DNA of 10,503 nucleotides from Bacteroidota bacterium. Lineage in GTDB: Bacteria > Bacteroidota > Ignavibacteria > Ignavibacteriales > Ignavibacteriaceae. Under the pieces are notes generated by a model. It did not search any database and was not told the origin of the DNA. It saw nothing but the letters and a program-made list of their open reading frames with translations. The position numbers and the translations under genes were made by a program. The stretch covers positions 1 through 10,503 of the forward strand of contig JAUZPC010000065.1 of assembly GCA_030706105.1 (NCBI GenBank), in the 5' to 3' direction. This document shows positions 1 through 7,189 of the stretch, in pieces. Position 1 is the first letter of the stretch; the number at the start of each line of letters is the position of its first letter.

Positions 1-2708
1 ATGAATTTTATTTCATAATTTAACTCTTTCAAGCCTTTTTCAATTTTAGCTCTGTCGCCAACTACAACCCAGATAATATTATCAGGATGCAATGTTTTAA
101 CAGCAGCTTTAGTAATGATATCGGTATTGAGAGCTTTAATTTTTTGAATATAAGTTTCATAGTAATTATCAGGTAAATTATACATTACCAAATTCTGAAT
201 GCTTCCATTTACAGCACTCATAGTTTCCCATGAACCTGCTAATTCAAGTACCTGGCTCTTTTTAATTTTATCAACTTCATCACTTGATACTTTATTATCA
301 CTAATCATTCCTTTAAACTCTTTATAGATTTCCTGGATTGATTCTTTTGTCTTATCAGTTTGAATTAAAGCATAAGTAATTAATGGTCTTTGTGCCTGTG
401 TATTAATAATCATTGTTCTTGACCCGTAAGACCAATGTTTATTTTCTCTCAGGTTCATATTTATTCTTGACGTAAACGAACCGCCAAGAATATTATTCAT
501 TGATTCAACTTCAATATTATCACCATCGCTCATTCCTGGAATAACATGACCTGCAAGAATGATTGACTGAGGTGCTCCCGGCTTATCAAGAACGTATATA
601 ACCGGTTTATCTTTCTGTTCAACTTGTTTAATATTTTTCTTAGGAACATCACCCTGCTTCCAGTCTGCAAACAATTTTTCAAGCTTTGGTTTCAACTCTT
701 TCATGGTAATATCGCCTACAACAACTATTGTGGCATTGTTTGCTTTAAACCATGTATCATGGAATTTTACCAAATCTTCTCTTGTAATTTTAGCAACGGT
801 GTTTTCATAACCTGAACCTGTAAAAGGCAGCCCATAAGCATGGTCTTTGCCATAAAAGAACTGAGGCAACACTCTTAAACCCATCTGTGCAGGATTAGAT
901 TTTTCTCTCTTTATCCCTGAAATTGTCTGTTGCTTAAGTCTGTCTAAGTCAGCTTGCGGAAAAGTAGGATTTAATGTAACTTCAGAAAATATATTTAATG
1001 ACTTGTCCAAATTTTCTTTTAATGCAGAAAGGGTAACATAGGAGAAATCCAAACCGGCTCCGGTCCCTAAATTTGCACCTAACGAGCTAAGTTCTTCATT
1101 TATTTCAAGAGCATCTTTTCCTTTAATACCTTCATCCATCATTGCAGATGTTAAGTTGGCAGTACCAGGAATACTAAATTGGTCTGCAGAATATCCGGCA
1201 TTTACCATTAACGTCATTTTAACTACAGGGATTGAACTTCTTTCAGCTAAAATAATTTTCATTCCATTAGACAAAGTTTCTTTTTGGAATGATGGAAACT
1301 TTGCATCAGGCTGCTCACCTATTACAGGAAATTGTTTTCTATCCAAGGTTGAGACCATGGTTTTCATTTCCGGATAAGGATTTATTGTAAGGACATAAAC
1401 ACCATCCGAGAGCCATTTAGCTGCGGCATTTTTAAGTTCTTCTGAAGTAGCAGTAGTAGACCATTTCAGAGTATTTTTATAATAATCAGGTGATCCGCCA
1501 TAAACTGCATTCTGTGCTAAAATATCAGACTTACCGCCAAATCCGCCTATCCTTTCTATCCCTTTAATAAAATTAGCAACTGTTAGTGTCTTAATTCTTT
1601 TTAATTCTTTTTCAGACGGGCCTTCTTTTATATACTTCAGCAATTCTTCATCAATGGCCTTTTCAACCAAAGCTATATCAACACCCTGTTTAGCGGTAGC
1701 TTCAATATAGAACTGACTGCCTATTTCTTTTTGGTCTACGTATGCCTGAACATTGGTTGCAATCTGTTCATCATAAACTAATCTTTTATAAAGCCTGGAG
1801 GTTTTTCCGGAAGCAAGTATATCTGAGGTAACATCCAGTAATGTTAATTCTTTATCACCCCACTGCGGCACGTTCCATACTTTATAAATTTTTGACTGAG
1901 GAACTCTATCCTGAGCAATCTGGCGTTTTTCCCCTGTCATTTTGGCTACCCATATTGGCTGTTTAACAATAGGCCCAATAGGGGGCAGATCTCCAAAATA
2001 TTTTTCAACTTTTGCTTTTATTTCGTCGGGTTTAACATCACCGGCAATACAAAGCACTGCATTATTCGGTCCATAATATGTTTTAAACCAGTCATGAACA
2101 TCATTAAGCTTTGCAGCATCAAGGTCTTCCATTTCACCAATTACTGTCCATGAATATGGATGTCCTTTAGGATATGTGTTTTTTGTTATTAATTCTTCTG
2201 AAATTGCATAAGGAGAATTTTCACCCTGACGTTTTTCATTTTGAACAACTCCTCTTTGCTCATCCAATTTAGCCTGATCTATGGCGCCAATCATATAACC
2301 CATTCTGTCCGACTCCATAAATAAAGCTATATCCAAAGCAGAAGTAGGAACATTTTCAAAATAATTTGTACGGTCATTATTTGTTGTACCATTCAGGTCT
2401 GTAGCACCGACTCTTTCCATAGGCTGGAAATAATCATCATTATAATGTTCACTCCCGTTAAACATTAAATGCTCAAACAAGTGAGCAAAACCGGTTTTAC
2501 CCTGTTTTTCATTTTTAGAGCCTACATGATACCAGATATTCAGCGCAACAATTGGCGCCTTATGGTCTTCATGCACTATAACCGTTAAGCCATTGCTCAA
2601 AGTAAATTGGGTATATTTTATATCCAAATTATCTATTTTTTGAGCAAAGGTATTTACAGTAAGCAGGGCTGCAAAAGCCAATACCAAGTAAATAATTTTT
2701 TGCTTCAT
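1..2708 (-). CDS. Periplasmic M16 family zinc metallopeptidase (insulinase/pitrilysin-like, two-domain), C-terminus cut by window edge
   Basis: The frame is open from the ATG at 2708 to the left edge, giving 902 complete codons; the last readable residues (VVGDRAKIEKGLKELNYEIKF) resemble the usual C-terminal end of this family, so probably only a few tens of residues are missing. Residues 1-22 form a Sec signal peptide ending NTFA|QK. The catalytic inverted zinc motif is HLFEH (H76, E79, H80), and E158 in VVQNEKRQ is the likely third zinc ligand. A second M16 half starts near residue 478 (LSNGMKIILAERSSIPVV), where the motif position reads TANLTSAMMDEG, so this half lacks zinc ligands, as is normal for two-domain members. 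Such enzymes degrade peptides in the periplasm. An AGAAAGG ribosome-binding site lies 7 bases before the ATG. The gene has its own 5' gap and is probably not part of the upstream operon. Family call is firm; substrate is unknown. Confidence 0.95.
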   Translation of the reverse strand, partial: MKQKIIYLVLAFAALLTVNTFAQKIDNLDIKYTQFTLSNGLTVIVHEDHKAPIVALNIWYHVGSKNEKQGKTGFAHLFEHLMFNGSEHYNDDYFQPMERVGATDLNGTTNNDRTNYFENVPTSALDIALFMESDRMGYMIGAIDQAKLDEQRGVVQNEKRQGENSPYAISEELITKNTYPKGHPYSWTVIGEMEDLDAAKLNDVHDWFKTYYGPNNAVLCIAGDVKPDEIKAKVEKYFGDLPPIGPIVKQPIWVAKMTGEKRQIAQDRVPQSKIYKVWNVPQWGDKELTLLDVTSDILASGKTSRLYKRLVYDEQIATNVQAYVDQKEIGSQFYIEATAKQGVDIALVEKAIDEELLKYIKEGPSEKELKRIKTLTVANFIKGIERIGGFGGKSDILAQNAVYGGSPDYYKNTLKWSTTATSEELKNAAAKWLSDGVYVLTINPYPEMKTMVSTLDRKQFPVIGEQPDAKFPSFQKETLSNGMKIILAERSSIPVVKMTLMVNAGYSADQFSIPGTANLTSAMMDEGIKGKDALEINEELSSLGANLGTGAGLDFSYVTLSALKENLDKSLNIFSEVTLNPTFPQADLDRLKQQTISGIKREKSNPAQMGLRVLPQFFYGKDHAYGLPFTGSGYENTVAKITREDLVKFHDTWFKANNATIVVVGDITMKELKPKLEKLFADWKQGDVPKKNIKQVEQKDKPVIYVLDKPGAPQSIILAGHVIPGMSDGDNIEVESMNNILGGSFTSRINMNLRENKHWSYGSRTMIINTQAQRPLITYALIQTDKTKESIQEIYKEFKGMISDNKVSSDEVDKIKKSQVLELAGSWETMSAVNGSIQNLVMYNLPDNYYETYIQKIKALNTDIITKAAVKTLHPDNIIWVVVGDRAKIEKGLKELNYEIKF

Positions 2709-2885
2709 AGCTAACCTTTCTATGTTATTTAATACAATAAACAAGTGAATAGTCTTAATTAATTGATGGCTTAATTTATAAGGTTTTAGGGTAATAATAA
2801 AGTCCAATTATCTATAATCTTTGCAGTTTGTTCCCAACGCGAAGTATGTTAACAATTAAGGGGGAGTACGTCTTTTTCGATTTGA

Positions 2886-2926
2886 TATATTTAAGGAGTT
2901 CGATGTCTTCAAACTCCTTAAATATA
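2886..2926. terminator. Perfect 15-bp inverted repeat downstream of the sigma-factor operon, possible terminator
   Basis: Arms 2886-2900 and 2912-2926 are perfect reverse complements (core TTTAAGGAGTT / AACTCCTTAAA) around an 11-base loop. It lies 47 bases past the stop of the last operon gene and about 180 bases before the M16 start, where a terminator would be expected. Neither strand has a run of T after the stem, so it is not a canonical intrinsic terminator. It may instead act as an RNA 3'-end stabiliser or a protein-binding palindrome. The remainder of the 2709-2973 gap shows no gene and no promoter that I can call with confidence. Confidence 0.45.
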
Positions 2927-2973
2927 ATTGGAGAGCAGTTAGTTCTATTTAATAATTAGGCTACATAGAGATC

Positions 2974-3516
2974 CTATATCTCAATTCGAAAAGCCCCGTC
3001 TTTAATATCAGCCACACAATAATCTGCTGCCTTTGCCTCTTTATTATAGATTTTGAAATTAAATACTCCATTGATAATTAGTTTATTATTCTGAAAAAGG
3101 ATTTCGTTAATGGCAAACTTCATTTGAAATGAAGAGGCTTCAAATGATGACCGGTTTCCTTTTATTTTGGTGCTGGAACGCGCATAGTTTTCCATCCTTA
3201 AAGAAACATCAGTGCTGACATCTAATTTCCTATCTGAGTCAACTATATCAAAGCCAAAGCCGTCAACATCAATGGAGTCCTTATATAATCCTCTTAGCCT
3301 GAACTCCATTGAAATCATTTGAGCAATATCTTCAGTGTTATTTTCGCCACGGGCTGTAATGGTTATGGCGTTTTCTTTACGAAGCATTACAGTAAAAATG
3401 GGCAGATCAATTTTTTTGTTATTTAAAGTAAGGCTAATATACCCGCCTTTTTTCTCTTGCGGCATACTTATGCTTATATTTAGCACAACAAATATGATAA
3501 TTAATGTTTTTTTCAT
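2974..3516 (-). CDS. Exported protein of unknown function, last gene of the ECF sigma operon
   Basis: The 180-residue product starts with MKKTLIIIFVVLNISIS, a clear hydrophobic signal sequence without a lipobox cysteine, so secretion to the periplasm or outer surface is likely. The mature part alternates short hydrophobic and polar stretches (YISLTLNNKKIDLPIF, FNFKIYN), as expected for a beta-rich fold, and has a single cysteine near the C-terminus (DYCVADI). I do not recognise the family. The gene begins 8 bases after the preceding stop; the TAG stop of that gene is embedded in its ribosome-binding site (TTAGGAG, then CTTAA and ATG), which points to coupled translation. Its membership in the sigma/anti-sigma operon suggests a role in the envelope response controlled by that sigma factor, but this is inference from position only. 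Confidence 0.85.
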   Translation of the reverse strand: MKKTLIIIFVVLNISISMPQEKKGGYISLTLNNKKIDLPIFTVMLRKENAITITARGENNTEDIAQMISMEFRLRGLYKDSIDVDGFGFDIVDSDRKLDVSTDVSLRMENYARSSTKIKGNRSSFEASSFQMKFAINEILFQNNKLIINGVFNFKIYNKEAKAADYCVADIKDGAFRIEI

Positions 3517-3524
3517 TTAAGCTC

Positions 3525-4730
3525 CTAATTAATAATTCTATATTCCAATAACAATACTTCATTTACAAATTTTTCATATTCGGAATAGCCAAATATCTGA
3601 TACTTTTCGTTTTGACGTATAAAATTCGCCGTCCAATTCTCTTTTGGAAACGACAAGGAAATATACGGCTCTTTTACACATGTTTTTATCCGTTTCTTGA
3701 ATGGAGTCCAGCGTGGTACATCGTCGTTTATTATATTCAGTTTTTTATAATCGACTATTACATCTACGGTCATAGAATCATTGCTCATTCCGATTGGGAC
3801 AATAAAAACTTCATAGTTGGACCTGAATATGCTATCTCTGGTTTTATAAGAAGAATACCTGCTCTGGTCAGTCTTTTTATAAAGCTCGAATGGGACATTG
3901 TAATTCAGATAATAAATTTTCTTATCAAAATTTAATTCACTGCCATCGGCAATAAGCTTTTTATATCCTTCATCACCTCGGAAAATATTTCTGTATATAA
4001 AATCCGTTCGTAAAGCCAGAAACGGGAATGATCCGGTATAAATCGTGTCAGATTTCGCAAATTCACAGGAGAAGCTTAGGTCTTTATTAAAATCGGACTC
4101 TTTACAGCTTTTTTCAATTTCCTTCACTACATCGGGATTTACTTTAGCAATTGCCGGTATTACATCTTTAGATACTTTGACAGTAATATTTACGTCATTA
4201 AAATTACTATCAAACACATCAAGAGTTACGTACTTATTATAAGGTACTTTTCTTACTTTATAAAATAGTTTAATATTATAATCATTATCGGTTTCCCAGG
4301 ATTCCTTCCCGTGCTTTTTCAACAGCTTCATTACCTGACACTTTACATAAAGCAGTATGGAGTCTTTTCCGGTGTACTCAACCGGCTCAATAGTAAACGA
4401 TAGCACTTGCCCAATATCAGTACCGTTTGTAAAGAATTCAAGGTCACCCATATTAATATAAAATTCTGATTTTTTCTGAACCATAAAGTCATCCCAGACT
4501 AAAGGATCAAGGAAATTGAATCCGGTTTTAGTTAGGTTACCGGAAAGTATTTTTTCAAAGCCGCTAAGGATGATACATCCTTCCATTTTCTTTCCCGGTT
4601 CCAGTACTTTTTTAAAATTGATTTCCTGTGCTTTATCGGGACTGACGGCAGTCATTTCAACTTTTACCGGCTGAGTTGTCTGGGCAAATGCGGCAGCAAC
4701 CAAAATTAATGCTAAGAGTATTTTTTTCAT
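3525..4730 (-). CDS. Exported protein of unknown function with a probable internal duplication
   Basis: The 401-residue product has a textbook signal peptide (MKKILLALILVAAAFA|QTT) and no further membrane segment, so the mature protein is probably soluble in the periplasm or surface-exposed. It contains five cysteines (C52, C131, C209, C222, C351). Two stretches, about residues 112-173 and 308-361, look alike: each has a hydrophobic strand ending in P, then a DS pair 6-7 residues on (D123, D318), alternating V/I strands, a tryptophan 22-23 residues after the D (W145, W341) and a following basic strand and PY motif. This suggests a duplicated beta domain. I do not recognise the family. Its ATG directly abuts the TAA stop of the anti-sigma gene (TAAATG), with AGG shortly upstream, so the two are translationally coupled. 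It may be a sensor, modulator or effector of the sigma system; that is inference. Confidence 0.88.
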   Translation of the reverse strand: MKKILLALILVAAAFAQTTQPVKVEMTAVSPDKAQEINFKKVLEPGKKMEGCIILSGFEKILSGNLTKTGFNFLDPLVWDDFMVQKKSEFYINMGDLEFFTNGTDIGQVLSFTIEPVEYTGKDSILLYVKCQVMKLLKKHGKESWETDNDYNIKLFYKVRKVPYNKYVTLDVFDSNFNDVNITVKVSKDVIPAIAKVNPDVVKEIEKSCKESDFNKDLSFSCEFAKSDTIYTGSFPFLALRTDFIYRNIFRGDEGYKKLIADGSELNFDKKIYYLNYNVPFELYKKTDQSRYSSYKTRDSIFRSNYEVFIVPIGMSNDSMTVDVIVDYKKLNIINDDVPRWTPFKKRIKTCVKEPYISLSFPKENWTANFIRQNEKYQIFGYSEYEKFVNEVLLLEYRIIN

Positions 4731-5330
4731 TTAATTACCTGTTAACTTAATTGTAAAATAATCGGCGTCTGTTACTTGTTCACGGACAGCCATATTTGTA
4801 TTCTGAGAACCGGTAAATTTTCTTTCGATATTATTATTCCTTATATCTTCATTTTTCTTTATAGCTTTTTTATTTACTCTTCTTGAATGACCGGCAGATT
4901 TTACCTCCTTCACCGGTTCAGCAACTTGCCTTGGAAGTTCCTGTACATTTGTGCTTTTTAATTTTGAGTTTAAAACTGCATTTGTACTTGCTAACGCTAC
5001 AATCTTATTTTCATAGTTTTCATAGGATGCTTTGCTGCTTATGTAATATGCTAAAAAAAGAACTGAGACAATTATCAGGGAGGCTGCTGCTGAAAACGCA
5101 TAAATGGTACTTCTGCTGTTATTGTGGGCGGCACCACCGGACAACACCGGTACCGGAGCGGCAGGCATAGATCCATAATAGTTATTAACTTCTTTTTTAA
5201 TACCAAGGAAGCCCTGAACTGTTTTTCTGCATTCACCGCATTTTGCAAGATGCTCAAACATTTCCCGCTGCATCTCTTCATCCAGCTCGTTATCAACAAA
5301 CAAGCTAATTTCAAAATCATAATGTTTCAT
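4731..5330 (-). CDS. Transmembrane anti-sigma factor with zinc-finger (ZAS/zf-HC2) N-terminus
   Basis: Anti-sigma factors of this class hold an ECF sigma factor at the inner membrane until a signal releases it. The N-terminal domain carries the ZAS signature H27-x3-C31-x2-C34 (EHLAKCGECRK), preceded by the usual SLFVDNELDEE start. One membrane helix spans about residues 76-97 (IYAFSAAASLIIVSVLFLAYYI). After it comes a probable short coiled coil (about 100-125) and a basic, N-rich periplasmic tail, for 199 residues in total. Known members have the zinc domain in the cytoplasm and the tail outside. The ATG is 2 bases after the sigma-factor stop (TAATTATG), with AGAAGAA as ribosome-binding site inside the sigma gene. 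The gene order sigma then anti-sigma is the standard cognate arrangement. Family call is firm; the signal sensed is unknown. Confidence 0.93.
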   Translation of the reverse strand: MKHYDFEISLFVDNELDEEMQREMFEHLAKCGECRKTVQGFLGIKKEVNNYYGSMPAAPVPVLSGGAAHNNSRSTIYAFSAAASLIIVSVLFLAYYISSKASYENYENKIVALASTNAVLNSKLKSTNVQELPRQVAEPVKEVKSAGHSRRVNKKAIKKNEDIRNNNIERKFTGSQNTNMAVREQVTDADYFTIKLTGN

Positions 5331-5332
5331 AA

Positions 5333-5815
5333 TTATTCTTCTAATAATAATTTCTTTAACAAATTTCTGGTTCTAAATAATTTTATTTTAACATTGCTTA
5401 AAGACAAGCCCGTTATCTCGCCAATTTCAACATAAGAGAATCCGCCATATTCTTTAAGATATAACAACTCATTCTCTTCCGGAGACAAAGTCAACAGCGC
5501 TTCATTCAGAGAGATTTTATCGTCAAAATCTGAACGGTAAGCTACTTCCATATCATCTGCATCAACAGACTGCCTTATTTTTCTTTGTGAAAGCAGATTA
5601 TAACATTTGTTTCTGGTTAAAATTAAAAGCCATGTTTTAATGCTGCATTCCTGTTTATAACTTTGGTTATTGTCCATATATTTAAGAAATACCTCGTGCA
5701 TAACATCTTCAGCATCCTCACGGTTTTTTAACAAACTGAAAGCATACCTGAAAATATCAGCGGAATATTCTTTATAGATATCTCTATATTGCTTATGTAT
5801 TAATATTGTTTTCAA
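5333..5815 (-). CDS. ECF-type RNA polymerase sigma factor (sigma-70 family), TTG start
   Basis: The 160-residue protein has the two-domain ECF layout: region 2 at about residues 13-79, with the core-binding stretch DAEDVMHEVFLKYM (34-47) and the promoter-melting helix IKTWLLILTRNKCYNLLSQRK (59-79), then region 4 at 105-158 with the helix-turn-helix SYVEIGEITGLSLSNVKIKLFRTR that reads the -35 element. It directs RNA polymerase to a small regulon and is presumably inhibited by the anti-sigma factor encoded 2 bases downstream. No ATG or GTG exists in frame between the upstream stop at 5849-5851 and region 2, so the start must be TTG at 5813-5815 or something rarer. No clear ribosome-binding site is visible, and the start follows a run of T. 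The predicted leader from the ECF-type promoter upstream is only about 20 bases, which fits this start. Confidence 0.93.
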   Translation of the reverse strand: MKTILIHKQYRDIYKEYSADIFRYAFSLLKNREDAEDVMHEVFLKYMDNNQSYKQECSIKTWLLILTRNKCYNLLSQRKIRQSVDADDMEVAYRSDFDDKISLNEALLTLSPEENELLYLKEYGGFSYVEIGEITGLSLSNVKIKLFRTRNLLKKLLLEE

Positions 5816-5840
5816 AAAAAATTTAAACGGTTTTAATAAA

Positions 5841-5868
5841 TAGACAGTTCACCACCTGAAAAGTTACA
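5841..5868 (-). promoter_or_regulatory. ECF-type promoter of the sigma/anti-sigma operon, probably autoregulated
   Basis: On the minus strand TGTAAC (5868-5863) and GTCTA (5845-5841) are separated by exactly 17 bases. ECF sigma factors typically recognise an AAC-containing -35 and a CGT/GTC-type -10 with 16-18 bases between them, and their genes are often self-activated. Transcription would start near 5834, giving a leader of about 20 bases before the TTG. I found no second copy of the full motif in this window. The match is by eye and not verified experimentally. Confidence 0.65.
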
Positions 5869-5922
5869 AATAAAAAAAATCTTTCTTACCCGCTAATATT
5901 AAATAATTTAGCCTATATATAC

Positions 5923-5974
5923 AATTGTTTTTATTTAGTAACATTATACTCAGGGTAGTTTTATAAAAACAATT
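5923..5974. repeat. 12-bp perfect inverted repeat in the divergent sigma/ilvE intergenic region
   Basis: Arms AATTGTTTTTAT (5923-5934) and ATAAAAACAATT (5963-5974) are exact reverse complements separated by 28 bases. The repeat lies between the ECF-type promoter and the ilvE start, so it could be a regulator-binding site or an RNA stem in the upstream transcript. The arms are AT-rich, and chance in this composition is a real alternative. The rest of 5869-6106 is AT-rich with no gene, tRNA or clear riboswitch. Confidence 0.3.
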
Positions 5975-6106
5975 ATCATAGGCATAATGGTTAATAAAAT
6001 TAACAGACCGGTCATAATTAATTACAAATAATTACTTAAATTTGTATGAAATTATATATTTAAATATTGTATATTAGTAAAACAAAAAAATAATTTAGGG
6101 CATCAT

Positions 6107-7189
6107 ATGCAAAAAATTAGTTATGAAATTAAGGAAAGAATTGAGCCTGTCACTTTTGCAGAGCATCTAGGATTTTGTCAATATTTTACAGACCACTGCT
6201 TTGAAATGGATTACTCCCCTGAAAAGGGCTGGCACAATGCCTCTATAAAACCTTTGCAGAATCTATCTTTGCATCCTGCAACAATGTTTATTCACTACGG
6301 TCAGGCAATTTTTGAAGGTTTAAAAGCTTTTAAAACCGTAAATGAAGAAATAGTAAGTTTTCGCCCTGACAGACATTTTACAAGATTGAATAATTCAGCA
6401 CGCAGACTTTGCATGCCTGAAGTTGATATAGATTTTGTTATCCATGCTATGTCTGAGCTTATAAAAGTTGATAAGAATTGGATACCTACCGGACCCGGTG
6501 AATCTTTGTACCTTAGACCGTTTATGTTTGGTGACGATTCTGTTTTAGGTGTTAAACCATCTACAAACTACAAATTTTTAATAATTATGTCCCCCGTTGG
6601 TGCATATTATCCTGAAGGTTTTAAACCGGTTAAGATATTGGCTCAGGATGATTATGTACGTGCAGTTCGAAAAGGAATTGGCGAATGTAAAACACCTGCA
6701 AACTATGCTGCAAGTTTATATGCTGCTGAAGTTGCTAAGGACAAGGGATTTACTCAGGTTTTATGGCTTGATGGTGTTGAGCAAAAATATATTGAAGAAG
6801 TAGGAACAATGAATATCTTTATTCACTTTAAAGATGAAATTGCCACTCCAAAATTAACAGGCTCAATATTACCCGGTGTTACCCGAGCCTCTGTTATTGA
6901 GATTCTGCAGAGCTGGAACATGAAAGTAACTGAACGCCTTATAAGCATTCAGGAAGTTATTGATGAATACAAAAAGGGTAATGTGCTTGGTGTTTTTGGA
7001 ACGGGAACAGCTGCTATTATCTCTGTTCTGGGCCTGCTTCAGTATAAAGATTTCGATATGAATTTTACTTATGCTGATGACTGCTTAGAAGCCAAATTGT
7101 TCAATTATATTGTCTCCCTTGATTTTGGAAAATCAGAAGACGTTCATAATTGGCTTACTATTATTGAAAAAAATGGAGTTACTGTTTGA
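6107..7189 (+). CDS. ilvE: Branched-chain amino acid aminotransferase (PLP fold type IV, BCAT group II)
   Basis: Catalyses the reversible transfer of an amino group between leucine, isoleucine or valine and 2-oxoglutarate, the last step of their synthesis and first step of breakdown, in the cytoplasm. The 360-residue length and motifs fit the larger, eukaryote-like BCAT group: YGQAIFEGLKAF (64-75), the FRPDRHFTRL and NSARRLCMP block (85-104), SLYLRPFMFG, the PLP-binding lysine K195 in GIGECKTPANYAASL, the cofactor-contacting EEVGTMNIF (E231), and the phosphate-binding GTGTAAI loop near the C-terminus. The ATG at 6107 has AGGG six bases upstream. The stop overlaps the start of the alkaline phosphatase gene, so both are probably read from one mRNA. 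The family is certain; substrate preference among branched-chain acids is assumed from the family. Confidence 0.95.
   Translation: MQKISYEIKERIEPVTFAEHLGFCQYFTDHCFEMDYSPEKGWHNASIKPLQNLSLHPATMFIHYGQAIFEGLKAFKTVNEEIVSFRPDRHFTRLNNSARRLCMPEVDIDFVIHAMSELIKVDKNWIPTGPGESLYLRPFMFGDDSVLGVKPSTNYKFLIIMSPVGAYYPEGFKPVKILAQDDYVRAVRKGIGECKTPANYAASLYAAEVAKDKGFTQVLWLDGVEQKYIEEVGTMNIFIHFKDEIATPKLTGSILPGVTRASVIEILQSWNMKVTERLISIQEVIDEYKKGNVLGVFGTGTAAIISVLGLLQYKDFDMNFTYADDCLEAKLFNYIVSLDFGKSEDVHNWLTIIEKNGVTV

Noticed and set aside
624..1377. Short plus-strand open frames (624-815 and 1156-1377) opposite the M16 peptidase
   Set aside because: The minus-strand peptidase frame is continuous and motif-rich across this stretch; these are antisense shadows.
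3612..3935. A 107-codon open frame on plus, opposite the 401-residue exported protein
   Set aside because: It lies wholly inside a well-supported minus-strand gene, has no ribosome-binding site, and its product has no coherent domain.
5847..5859. Short TTCA-N5-TGAA dyad inside the ECF promoter spacer
   Set aside because: Only four bases per arm; too short to support an operator.
6037..6044. TAAATTTG, a match to the Bacteroidota -7 promoter element TAnnTTTG, about 60 bases before ilvE
   Set aside because: No TTTG-type -33 element at the proper distance, and the AT-rich context makes a chance match easy.
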